This document shows, in pieces, positions 1 to 6,352 of a stretch of DNA of 6,352 nt (positions within the stretch are counted from its first letter, which is position 1; each line of letters begins with the position of its first letter). The position numbers and the translations under genes are program-made. Source of the stretch: Candidatus Hydrogenedentota bacterium (GTDB lineage Bacteria > Hydrogenedentota > Hydrogenedentia > Hydrogenedentales > SCBR16-9); assembly GCA_007116095.1 (NCBI GenBank), contig SKJD01000106.1, forward strand, positions 1 through 6,352. Direction: 5' to 3'. The notes beneath the pieces are model-generated. The model ran no database searches. It was not told the DNA's origin and saw nothing but the letters and a program-made list of their open reading frames with translations.

Positions 1-13
1 AGAAAGAAGTCAT

Positions 14-1201
14 TTGCAGAACAAGACGTTAAACCATATAGAAATCACCGGCATGGCCCATGGCGGCGAAGGCATCGGCCGCAGTGACGGCCAGGTATGT
101 TTCGTCGCGGGCGCCCTGCCCGGGGACGTCGTAGAGGTGCGTGTACACAAGGCCGGCAGCAAAGCCCTCTGGGGGGATGTCGCGTCCGTGGAAACGCCGT
201 CGCCACACCGTCAGGAGCCCGTTTGCCCGCAGCATGGTCGCTGTGGCTGCTGCACCTGGGGGCACTTTGCCTACCCGGCGCAGGCGGAATGGAAACAGCG
301 CATTGTCACCGACTGCCTGACGCGCATCGCAGGCCTGGAGCTGGAGCCAGAATGGGTGGAGGCTCCGGAATTGCGCGAAGGCTACCGCACCCGCGCCATA
401 TACCACGGGGACGGCAAGCACCTGGGCTTTTTTGCGCCGGGCACCCACGAAATCGAGGGCGAGGGGTATTGCCCGCTGTGCCACCCGAAACTAAATGATG
501 CCCTGAAGCTCCTGCGCGAAACCGGCATCAAGGGCAACGTGACGGTAACCGTGAATCCGGAAGGGGACGAAGTACTGGTGTGGACGGCCTACCACCGCAG
601 GAAACTGCGCGATCGCTTCCCCCTGACCGATTCGGCAGCCGAGACCAAAGGCCCGACGCCCAAAGGCCGACCGGGCCGCGCACGCTTCCTCTGGGACGGC
701 GTCCCGGTGGTGAATGGTACGTTCAGCCAGTCCAGTTTGTTGTTGAACCGGCTGTTGACGGCCAAGGTCACGGAATACCTGCAACAGCCGGTCTCCGTAC
801 TGGACCTTTACTGCGGCAACGGCAACCTGAGCCTGACCCTGCCGGAGAGCGTGGAAGTCCTGGGCATCGATCACCAAAAAGAAGCGATCAAGGCGGCGTA
901 TGCCCGGCGCAAGGGCGCCTATGTCACCGGGAATGAGAGCCGGATGCGCCAGCAGATTCAGGATGGCCACTGGGACACGATCCTGCTGGACCCACCCCGC
1001 ACCGGCGCCAAGAGCCTGGCCGGAGATCTCGCTGCGTCCAAGGCGCGCGCGCTGGTCTATGTCTCCTGCGATCCGGCGACACTGGCGCGGGACCTGAAGA
1101 CCTTCAGCACGGGGGGATGGCAACCCGTCAACCTGGCGGTATTGGATCTCTTTCCATACACCCCGCATGTAGAAACCGTCTGCCGCCTGGAACGGGCCTG
1201 A
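14..1201 (+). CDS. TRAM-domain, Fe-S class I SAM-dependent RNA (uracil-C5) methyltransferase, TrmA/RlmD (RumA) family
   Basis: This enzyme probably transfers methyl from S-adenosylmethionine to C5 of a uridine in 23S rRNA or tRNA, in the cytoplasm. An N-terminal TRAM-type RNA-binding domain (about residues 5-62, with HGGEGIGR) is followed by Cys71, Cys77, Cys80 and Cys153. Their spacing closely matches the [4Fe-4S] ligands of E. coli RumA. The SAM loop is LDLYCGNGN (263-271), then DPPRTG (326-331), the nucleophile Cys352 in SCDPATLARD, and the probable general base Glu387 in HVETV. All expected catalytic residues are present, so the enzyme should be active. At 395 residues it is shorter than RlmD (about 430), and substrate choice (rRNA U747/U1939 type or tRNA U54) cannot be read from the sequence. 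The start is a TTG with a weak GAAG ahead of it. The frame stays open to the window edge, so the true start could lie further left. It is probably the first visible gene of an operon with the next two. Confidence 0.9.
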   Translation: MQNKTLNHIEITGMAHGGEGIGRSDGQVCFVAGALPGDVVEVRVHKAGSKALWGDVASVETPSPHRQEPVCPQHGRCGCCTWGHFAYPAQAEWKQRIVTDCLTRIAGLELEPEWVEAPELREGYRTRAIYHGDGKHLGFFAPGTHEIEGEGYCPLCHPKLNDALKLLRETGIKGNVTVTVNPEGDEVLVWTAYHRRKLRDRFPLTDSAAETKGPTPKGRPGRARFLWDGVPVVNGTFSQSSLLLNRLLTAKVTEYLQQPVSVLDLYCGNGNLSLTLPESVEVLGIDHQKEAIKAAYARRKGAYVTGNESRMRQQIQDGHWDTILLDPPRTGAKSLAGDLAASKARALVYVSCDPATLARDLKTFSTGGWQPVNLAVLDLFPYTPHVETVCRLERA

Positions 1202-1229
1202 GCAGCAAAGCAACGCACAGGAATAGGGG

Positions 1230-1829
1230 ATGACGACGAAATCGGAGTATAAACAATATATCTGTGTCTACGCTGCGTCCAGCGTTAAACTGGCCCCGGA
1301 ATACCATGCGCAGGCCGCCAATTTGGGCCGGCTCATCGGACAGGCGGGACATACCCTCGTCTACGGCGCAGGCGGCATCGGCCTGATGGGCGCGGTGGCG
1401 CGTGCGGTGCATGAATACAACGGGCGGGTCATCGGTGTCGTGCCAGAACGCCTGAACAAACCCGGCATTGTATATCCCGACACCGACGAACTGATTGTGA
1501 CCGACACCATGCGGGAGCGTAAGGCCTGGATGGAAGAGCGTGCGGACGCCTTCATCGTCTTGCCGGGTGGCTATGGCACCCTGGAAGAGATGCTGGAGAT
1601 TGTGGTGCTGCGTCAACTCTTCTACACACAAAAGCCCCTGGTGTTACTGAACATCAAGGGCGCTTACGATGCGTTCATCGCTTTTATCGACCACCTCGTG
1701 GAAGAGGACTTTATCAAGCGGGAACACCGCGAACTGTTCCATACCGTGGACAGCCCGGAAGCGGCCCTGTCTTATATTGCCTCCTATGAACCCGAACCCC
1801 TCTCCCCCAAATTGGAAATCATCCCGTGA
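1230..1829 (+). CDS. LOG family protein (TIGR00730), putative nucleoside 5'-monophosphate phosphoribohydrolase
   Basis: The 199-residue protein matches the LOG family, often mislabelled 'lysine decarboxylase'. Characterised members cleave the N-glycosidic bond of nucleoside 5'-monophosphates such as AMP or N6-modified AMP (cytokinin ribotides), releasing the free base and ribose 5-phosphate. Visible signatures are a Rossmann-like N-terminus (ICVYAASS, 11-18), YGAGGIGLMG (45-54), the MRERK motif (94-98) and PGGYGTLEE (112-120). The last two form the phosphoribosyl-binding and catalytic site, with Arg97 and Glu120 expected to be essential. The length is normal for the family. The ATG is preceded closely by a purine-rich AGGAATAGGGG ribosome-binding region. 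It starts 28 bases after the methyltransferase stop and ends 40 bases before queA, with no terminator on either side, so co-transcription is likely. Family assignment is firm. The physiological substrate is not known. Confidence 0.9.
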   Translation: MTTKSEYKQYICVYAASSVKLAPEYHAQAANLGRLIGQAGHTLVYGAGGIGLMGAVARAVHEYNGRVIGVVPERLNKPGIVYPDTDELIVTDTMRERKAWMEERADAFIVLPGGYGTLEEMLEIVVLRQLFYTQKPLVLLNIKGAYDAFIAFIDHLVEEDFIKREHRELFHTVDSPEAALSYIASYEPEPLSPKLEIIP

Positions 1830-1869
1830 ATCCTGCGCCCATGCCCCTCAAACCCCTGCAAGGCCCATC

Positions 1870-2892
1870 ATGGAAGTAAGCGACCTGGACTACCACTTGC
1901 CGGAACCGTTGATTGCGCAGCAGCCCTGCCCGGAACGCGACGCCGCCCGGCTGCTGGTGGTGGATCGTCAGCGAGGTAGTTTTGAAGAAAGCAGCTTCCG
2001 GGAGCTCCCCCGCTTTCTACGCGCCGGCGACTGCGTTGTTTTGAACGACACCCAGGTCATCCGGGCGCGGCTGCATGGCCGCAAGTCCACCGGCGGGCAG
2101 GTCGAGCTGTTTCTGCTCAAGGAAGAGCAGCCAGGAATTTGGACTTCCCTGGTGCGTCCTTCCGCCCGGGTTCGTCCCGGCACAACGGTGAACCTCGCGG
2201 GCGACATCAGCGTGGAGGTCGGCGAGGTGCTGCCCGAGGGGCGCCGTCGGGTGCATTTCTCCAGGCCGGACGTCTTGCAGGTGCTGGAATCAATCGGCGA
2301 GATTCCCTTGCCACCCTATATCCACCGGGATATCCAGGAGGACAGCGACTTACGCCGTTATCAGACGGTCTTTGCGGAGAAGCCCGGGGCCGTAGCGGCT
2401 CCAACCGCCGGACTCCATTACACCCCAGCGCTGCTGGAACAACTGAGCGCCGAGGGCATAGCGCATACCCGGCTGACCCTGCATGTCGGCTACGGCACCT
2501 TCAAGCCCATCACGGCGGCGCAACTCGCCGAGCACCACGTGGAAGCGGAGGAATTCGACTTCCCCGAGGCCACAGCGGCGCAGCTCAACGCCACGCGACA
2601 GGCTGGCGGCAAGATTCTCGCCGTGGGCACGACCGCAACCCGGGTACTGGAAACCCAGCATCAGGACGGACGCTTTGTGCCCGGCAGCGGGGTTACCGAT
2701 ACCTACATCTACCCACCCTATGAATTCAAGGGCGTGGACATGCTCCAGACCAACTTCCACCTCCCCCGCTCGAGCCTCCTGGCGCTGGTCTGCGCCTTCG
2801 CCGGACGCGATCTGCTGATGGATGCCTACCACCACGCCATCAAACAGGAATTTCGCTTCTACTCCTACGGCGACACGATGCTGATTCTGTAA
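1870..2892 (+). CDS. queA: S-adenosylmethionine:tRNA ribosyltransferase-isomerase QueA
   Basis: QueA moves the ribosyl part of SAM onto 7-aminomethyl-7-deazaguanine (preQ1) already in the wobble position of GUN-anticodon tRNAs. This makes epoxyqueuosine, the penultimate step of queuosine synthesis. The 340-residue product is of normal length and carries the family blocks in order: LIAQQP with RDAARLLVVDR (14-33), VLNDTQVIRARL with TGGQVELFLL (57-83), GEIPLPPYI (143-151), the signature GAVAAPTAGLHYT (173-185), TLHVGYGTF (203-211), VGTTATRVLE (252-261), VDMLQTNFHLPRSSLL (289-304) and the C-terminal FRFYSYGDTMLIL. The frame is open for 67 more codons upstream, but those overlap the LOG gene in another frame and lack family similarity. 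ATG 1870 begins exactly where QueA homology begins and has AAGG six bases ahead. No preQ1 riboswitch is visible upstream. It appears to be the last gene of the operon. Confidence 0.97.
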   Translation: MEVSDLDYHLPEPLIAQQPCPERDAARLLVVDRQRGSFEESSFRELPRFLRAGDCVVLNDTQVIRARLHGRKSTGGQVELFLLKEEQPGIWTSLVRPSARVRPGTTVNLAGDISVEVGEVLPEGRRRVHFSRPDVLQVLESIGEIPLPPYIHRDIQEDSDLRRYQTVFAEKPGAVAAPTAGLHYTPALLEQLSAEGIAHTRLTLHVGYGTFKPITAAQLAEHHVEAEEFDFPEATAAQLNATRQAGGKILAVGTTATRVLETQHQDGRFVPGSGVTDTYIYPPYEFKGVDMLQTNFHLPRSSLLALVCAFAGRDLLMDAYHHAIKQEFRFYSYGDTMLIL

Positions 2893-2901
2893 GACGGTCG
2901 G

Positions 2902-2939
2902 AAAAAACATATCCCGCCCCCAAGTACAACTTGGAGGCG
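2902..2939 (-). terminator. Hairpin terminator in the convergent junction, best fit to the rhamnosidase transcript
   Basis: Bases 2915-2925 and 2929-2939 form a stem with a three-base loop. Read as minus-strand RNA it is 11 continuous pairs, including one G-U wobble (2919/2935). Read as plus-strand RNA the same position is a C-A mismatch. On the minus strand a run of six T (2907 to 2902) follows after a seven-base spacer. This makes it a plausible though imperfect intrinsic terminator for the minus-strand gene ending at 2950. No T run follows on the plus strand, so any role in ending the queA operon would be weaker or by another mechanism. Confidence 0.6.
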
Positions 2940-2949
2940 AGATGCGTAT

Positions 2950-5841
2950 CTATACAGTCGCAAAATGATATTTTCCGGACCCTATCTGGCATTTCACAAA
3001 GCCGTCTTCCGTGCCCAGCACCTGGATATCTTCCCGGTCGCGTAGCGGCTGCGCACCTTCCTGTACAGCTTCCGGGGAGGCGACGGGAATATACACGGTT
3101 GCCGTGGTATTGCAGGGGATGTCGATCGCCCAGGCAAAGCCGTCCGTGCTGTGTTCCCAGCGGCTATGGATTTCGCCATAGAGGGTTTGGTGGCTCGCCT
3201 CAACCCACGAAAGCCGCTGGAGCATGGCGGGCCGCATGGTGACGTGGCCAAAGCCGGGGCCGCTTTCATCCGGGCGAATACCACCAATGCACTCATGGAA
3301 AAACTTGGCAAAGCCACTGTGGAACGGATGGTTATAGGAACGATCATTGAAGGGTTCATCGGAGCCCGGTTCCGGCAGGACTTGCTGGCGTTCGGGCCAA
3401 GTCGTGAGATCGTGCGCCAGAATATAGGCATGGCTTGGAAATTCGGGGTTGGTTAAGACCTTGTACGCCAAATCGTCCAGCCCGGCGTCACAGAGTACGG
3501 TGAACAACTCCTTCAGCCCATGCACGCCGCAGGCATGATGCCCGCCATGCCGGACGTTGATATCCCACACCAGGCCCTTGAGGACGCGGGCTTTCTTATC
3601 TTCGGGGACCAATCCGTAGCGCAAGGCCATGGCGTTGGCGGTTTGGCTGCCGTAGGTCAGGGCGTCTTCGCCTTCAATTTCTTCCAGGTAAACCGAATTG
3701 AAGGCCGTCTTTACCGACGCCGCCTTCTCCCGGCACCAGTCACGGTACTCCGATTCCTCCCGCAGCGTGGCCAGTTTCTCCATGATCGCTAGCATCTGGT
3801 AGAAGATCGCGGTAGACGACAAATACGGCGGACACTCCATGGCATCGGGGTTGGTCTGTCGATCCCATCGAGGCGGACACCAGTCGCCGAAGCCATTCTC
3901 CACAATCCCTTCGTCATTCTGGTAACGTTCCGCGTAACGGATAAAACCCTTCATGTCGGGCCAGAAATGTTCTATTATATCTTCCTCGCCGTAATAGACG
4001 TACAAGTACCACGGCAGCAAGATCATGCACGCGCCCCAGTCCACACGTGCTTCATGGGGCAAACGTTTACCGGGCGCCACATTGGCGGGAATACCGGGTG
4101 TTGCGGGTTCGCCTTTATAGGTCCGCCCGCCTCGACCAAATACGCTTTCGATATCGTACATGTACTTGATGAAGAACTGCGCCATGTCGAAGTTGAATAT
4201 GCTGGTCTCGGCCAAACAATGCACATCCCCCAGCCAACCACACTTCTCGCGATGGGGACAGTCCTCGGCAATCGAGTGCAGGTTATCGACAATGGTCCAA
4301 AGCGATACTTCATACATCTGGTTCAGCAGCGCATCCGACGAGGCAAAATAGCCCCGGCGCGGCACGTCGCTATGCACCAGCACGCCCTGGACAGCCTCCG
4401 GGGTAGGAGGCGAAGTCAGGCCGTCTATCTCGGCATAGCGGAAGCCATGGTAGGTGAAGCGCGGCTCCCACTGTTCCGGGCCGCCTTTACACACATAGGT
4501 CAGCTCCTGCTTGACGCCTGTCGCAAAATGGCCCGTGGAGGCGGTATTGACGCTTTTACGGTCCGGCATGAGATGTTCGCCGGAGAGCGTGTGAATTGCG
4601 GTGCCGGGGGCTTCATCGACGCTAAGCCGCAGCCATCCCGCGATATTCTGTCCCAAATCGACAATCCATTTGCCCTCCCCCGCATCAATGATCTCGACCG
4701 GCGGCAAGACCTTGGTCGCCCGGATTGGTGGTATGAGCTGGGGCCGCAGCCGGTCCGTAGGCGAATCCACCACCGCCGCCGTTTGCCAGTCTGCATCGTC
4801 AAAGTCCGGTTTGTTCCAGCCAGGCGTTTCCCGCCGGGCATCGTAGCTCTCGCCCGCGTATACATTGTCAAAGACGACCGGACTGGGCGCGGCTTTCCAG
4901 TCGTCGCCGGTCGCCAGGGTCTCTACGCTGCCGTCATCGTACTCCACAAACAACTTGGCCAGCACACGCGGTTTCCCGTAGGCCAGCCCCGGATTAAAAG
5001 CCATATTTTGGCCGTAAAATCCATTCCCCAGCCACAGCCCAACGGCGTTTTCGCCCGCGTTCAGGGCATCGCTTACATCATGGGCGACATACATCGCTTC
5101 GACATCATAGGTGGTCTGGCCGGGGTCCAGGACATGATCGCCAATTTTCTGTCCGTTGAGATACAGTTCCGAATAGCCCAGGCCACACACATAAAAGATG
5201 GCCGTCCGAATTGGCTTCTCCACGGAAAAGGTATTGCGCATCAGGGGACTGGCGAAGGCCTCCCGCATTACGGGCTCCTCCATGGCCCGGTTCGCACCGC
5301 TGGTCTGGAAGGGGCGTTTGCTGTGCGGGGAGTTCCGGGTGTCCTCCGCCAGGGCAATCCATTCGGCCCCGTCCCAGTCCGTTGACTCCAGCAGGCCCAT
5401 CCGCCACGAAGCGACCTGCGACCACGGCGAAACCTGATCATCCTGGTCCCACACGCGCACTTTCCAGAACGCTGGTTGCCGGCTGAGCAGCGCCTTGCCG
5501 GCATAGCGCACATGAATCGACTGCGGGGATCGCACTTTGCCGCTGTCCCATAAATCCCCTTCCTCTTGCTGGAGGAGCGCTGCACTGCTGGCCACCAGCA
5601 CCTGATAGGCTCGCTGGACAATGCTACGCCGATGGGGCGCCTCCACCGCCATCCGCCAGGAGAGACGCGGCTGCGCGGCTTCAATGGCCACCGGATTTTC
5701 CAGGTACTCCGTATAGCATTGCCGTATGGCCAGCGGCTCCATGGTCGCGTCCCCAGGCGCCACAGCACCCACGCCGCCGCCCACAAAGAAACAGCCGCCT
5801 GCCGCAAGCGCCCCCGTCTTTAGAAAATCCCGCCGCTTCAT
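2950..5841 (-). CDS. Tat-exported alpha-L-rhamnosidase, glycoside hydrolase family 78
   Basis: The 963-residue protein is predicted to remove terminal alpha-L-rhamnose from glycans by an inverting mechanism, outside the cytoplasm. The N-terminus has a twin-arginine signal (MKRRDFLKTG, Arg3-Arg4, then a glycine/alanine-rich hydrophobic stretch to about residue 28). Next come an Ig-like N-domain (about 35-150), a rhamnosidase N-domain with YLNGQKIGD (227-235) and GLWLGNGFYG (268-277), a second beta domain (about 375-490), the (alpha/alpha)6 catalytic barrel (about 490-850) and a C-terminal beta domain. In the barrel EDCPHREKCGWLGD holds Asp527, Glu532 and Asp539. Their spacing is that of the catalytic Asp567, Glu572 and Asp579 of Bacillus RhaB. 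Glu817 in TTWPER is the likely general base. ATG 5841 is chosen over GTG 5886 because it places the Tat motif at the N-terminus and has GAGGAAG just ahead. The exact substrate is unknown. Confidence 0.93.
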   Translation of the reverse strand: MKRRDFLKTGALAAGGCFFVGGGVGAVAPGDATMEPLAIRQCYTEYLENPVAIEAAQPRLSWRMAVEAPHRRSIVQRAYQVLVASSAALLQQEEGDLWDSGKVRSPQSIHVRYAGKALLSRQPAFWKVRVWDQDDQVSPWSQVASWRMGLLESTDWDGAEWIALAEDTRNSPHSKRPFQTSGANRAMEEPVMREAFASPLMRNTFSVEKPIRTAIFYVCGLGYSELYLNGQKIGDHVLDPGQTTYDVEAMYVAHDVSDALNAGENAVGLWLGNGFYGQNMAFNPGLAYGKPRVLAKLFVEYDDGSVETLATGDDWKAAPSPVVFDNVYAGESYDARRETPGWNKPDFDDADWQTAAVVDSPTDRLRPQLIPPIRATKVLPPVEIIDAGEGKWIVDLGQNIAGWLRLSVDEAPGTAIHTLSGEHLMPDRKSVNTASTGHFATGVKQELTYVCKGGPEQWEPRFTYHGFRYAEIDGLTSPPTPEAVQGVLVHSDVPRRGYFASSDALLNQMYEVSLWTIVDNLHSIAEDCPHREKCGWLGDVHCLAETSIFNFDMAQFFIKYMYDIESVFGRGGRTYKGEPATPGIPANVAPGKRLPHEARVDWGACMILLPWYLYVYYGEEDIIEHFWPDMKGFIRYAERYQNDEGIVENGFGDWCPPRWDRQTNPDAMECPPYLSSTAIFYQMLAIMEKLATLREESEYRDWCREKAASVKTAFNSVYLEEIEGEDALTYGSQTANAMALRYGLVPEDKKARVLKGLVWDINVRHGGHHACGVHGLKELFTVLCDAGLDDLAYKVLTNPEFPSHAYILAHDLTTWPERQQVLPEPGSDEPFNDRSYNHPFHSGFAKFFHECIGGIRPDESGPGFGHVTMRPAMLQRLSWVEASHQTLYGEIHSRWEHSTDGFAWAIDIPCNTTATVYIPVASPEAVQEGAQPLRDREDIQVLGTEDGFVKCQIGSGKYHFATV

Positions 5842-5846
5842 ATCGA

Positions 5847-5853
5847 CTTCCTC
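5847..5853 (-). promoter_or_regulatory. Ribosome-binding site deciding the rhamnosidase start
   Basis: On the minus strand GAGGAAG lies five bases before ATG 5841, an ideal Shine-Dalgarno placement. The alternative in-frame GTG at 5886 has no comparable site. It would also put 15 charged, non-signal residues ahead of the twin-arginine motif. This supports 5841 as the translation start. Confidence 0.75.
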
Positions 5854-5882
5854 TACTTCCTGCTTTGCATGAGGGTGTATTA

Positions 5883-5900
5883 CCACCCTGGTGGGTTATA
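5883..5900 (-). promoter_or_regulatory. Candidate rhamnosidase promoter (-10-like box) with abutting operator-like palindrome
   Basis: Read on the minus strand, TATAAC (5900-5895) resembles a sigma-70 -10 box and sits in AT-rich sequence. It is followed at once by CCACC-AG-GGTGG (5894-5883), a perfect five-base inverted repeat around a two-base centre. A transcript starting about seven bases past the box would begin inside the palindrome and leave a leader of about 47 bases before ATG 5841. A repressor bound here would block initiation. No convincing -35 box is visible at 16-18 bases, so the promoter is tentative. The palindrome itself is clear but short. Confidence 0.35.
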
Positions 5901-5910
5901 AAAATTGCGT

Positions 5911-5951
5911 AAAAATCGATGGGGCGTCAGCGCACCATGCACAGACGCCCC
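5911..5951 (-). terminator. Intrinsic terminator after the right-edge minus-strand gene
   Basis: GGGGCGTC (minus strand 5951-5944) pairs perfectly with GACGCCCC (5928-5921) across a 15-base loop, which itself can form a GCA/TGC inner stem. The hairpin is followed on the minus strand by ATCGA and then five T (5915-5911), with more T-rich sequence beyond. It lies 49 bases after the stop codon at 6000, the expected place for a Rho-independent terminator of that gene. It also separates that gene's transcript from the rhamnosidase. On the plus strand no T run follows the hairpin. Confidence 0.75.
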
Positions 5952-5999
5952 AATATACTCAATGGTTAAATGGCCTGGTTACTCTATGCTTACAACGGA

Positions 6000-6352
6000 T
6001 TAATCCGCGAAGTTCCACTCCTGGAGGACTTCCCCGTCGGCGTCTTCGATGCGCACCCAGTCGATCTCGATGCGGCCCCGGGCGGTGCTGGGATCGATTC
6101 GGATAGAAGTCAGCGGTGAATCGGCCTCGAAGGGCACGACGTATTCATGCCAGGCCTCGTCGTGGTGCATCTCGAATTCCAGGCGTTGCTGCGGCCCGAA
6201 GTGTGGATGGTTCTCCGTGCCCCAGAAGAACATGCCTTCGCCGTCGCTGTCCGAGCGCACGCGGTAGCGGAATTGCAAGGGGCCTTCTGCGGCCGGTATG
6301 TTTTGGTTTTGGTGCATGAAGGGGTCCCCGCCGGTGCTCTGCATCACCAGGA
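6000..6352 (-). CDS. 3' end of a gene: C-terminal beta-sandwich module of a probable secreted sulfatase or glycosidase (partial)
   Basis: Only the last 116 codons, ending in TAA at 6000, lie in the window. The frame is open through the right edge (CTG GTG ATG at 6350-6342), so the GTG and ATG there are probably internal. The visible piece opens with MQSTGGDPF, has FRYRVRSDSDGEGMFFWGTE and then WHEYVVPF. It closes with IRIDPSTARGRIEIDWVRIED followed by EVLQEWNF. The alternating pattern, aromatic residues and the closing IDW-R-ED segment look like a jelly-roll module. From memory, it resembles modules found at the C-termini of sulfatases and other polysaccharide-active enzymes of planctomycete-like bacteria. 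There is no signal or catalytic motif in this part, so the enzyme class of the full gene is a guess. Its transcript appears to end at the hairpin just downstream. Confidence 0.6.
   Translation of the reverse strand, partial: LVMQSTGGDPFMHQNQNIPAAEGPLQFRYRVRSDSDGEGMFFWGTENHPHFGPQQRLEFEMHHDEAWHEYVVPFEADSPLTSIRIDPSTARGRIEIDWVRIEDADGEVLQEWNFAD

Noticed and set aside
491..1213. A 240-codon minus-strand frame opposite the RNA methyltransferase.
   Set aside because: It is antisense to conserved catalytic motifs of a clear gene and has no recognisable family pattern.
1669..1869. A longer version of queA beginning inside the LOG gene.
   Set aside because: These 67 codons are the LOG coding sequence read in another frame plus the short gap. 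QueA similarity begins at ATG 1870, which has its own ribosome-binding site.
1830..1869. A preQ1 riboswitch or other leader ahead of queA.
   Set aside because: The gap is only 40 bases, follows the LOG stop directly and shows no pseudoknot-type C-rich/A-rich arrangement.
2139..2723. A 194-codon plus-strand frame overlapping queA.
   Set aside because: It is an out-of-frame reading of queA with low-complexity Arg/Gly/Pro-rich composition and no family signal.
3967..5385. A 472-codon open frame on the plus strand opposite the rhamnosidase.
   Set aside because: It lies wholly antisense to a gene with a complete, family-matching sequence, shows no recognisable domain, and is the kind of long shadow frame that GC-rich coding DNA produces.
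5740..5841. A lipoprotein signal at Cys17 of the rhamnosidase.
   Set aside because: The residues before the cysteine are Ala-Gly-Gly, without the large aliphatic residue expected at -3 of a lipobox. A Tat signal without lipidation fits better.
5842..5886. An upstream GTG start for the rhamnosidase.
   Set aside because: It would add 15 residues before the twin-arginine motif, lacks a good ribosome-binding site and lies within the promoter-proximal palindrome.

Overview
The window is a GC-rich bacterial chromosome segment with five protein-coding genes in two convergent blocks. There is no sign of tRNA, rRNA, CRISPR, insertion sequence or phage. The organism cannot be named from this alone. 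A Tat-exported family 78 rhamnosidase with an RRDFLK signal, next to a gene ending in a C-terminal module that I associate with secreted sulfatases and glycosidases, suggests a polysaccharide-degrading lineage of the Planctomycetes/Verrucomicrobia/Lentisphaerae or Hydrogenedentes type. This is an inference from gene style, not a proven assignment.

Left block, plus strand (1-2892): three housekeeping genes close together in one direction. They are a TrmA/RlmD-family RNA uracil-C5 methyltransferase with a TRAM domain and an iron-sulfur motif (14-1201), a LOG-family nucleotide phosphoribohydrolase (1230-1829) and the queuosine biosynthesis enzyme QueA (1870-2892). Gaps of 28 and 40 bases with no terminator between the genes point to a single operon. 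Two of the three products modify RNA, and LOG enzymes act on nucleoside monophosphates, including modified adenosine monophosphates.

Junction (2893-2949): a short convergent intergenic region holds a strong hairpin. It is best read as the terminator of the minus-strand rhamnosidase, and possibly also ends the plus-strand operon.

Right block, minus strand (2950-6352): a large exported alpha-L-rhamnosidase (GH78, 963 residues from the chosen start) lies downstream of the 3' end of a second minus-strand gene, which runs off the right edge. The 158 bases between them hold a clear intrinsic terminator for the upstream gene. They also hold a candidate promoter with a short palindrome abutting its -10 box, so the rhamnosidase probably has its own, possibly regulated, promoter.

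The long antisense open frames, including one of 472 codons opposite the rhamnosidase, are shadows of GC-rich coding sequence. I see no strong evidence for an undescribed multi-gene system. The more interesting points are the divergent rhamnosidase active-site region, the operator-like palindrome, the orphan beta-sandwich module at the right edge, and the LOG gene between two RNA-modification genes.
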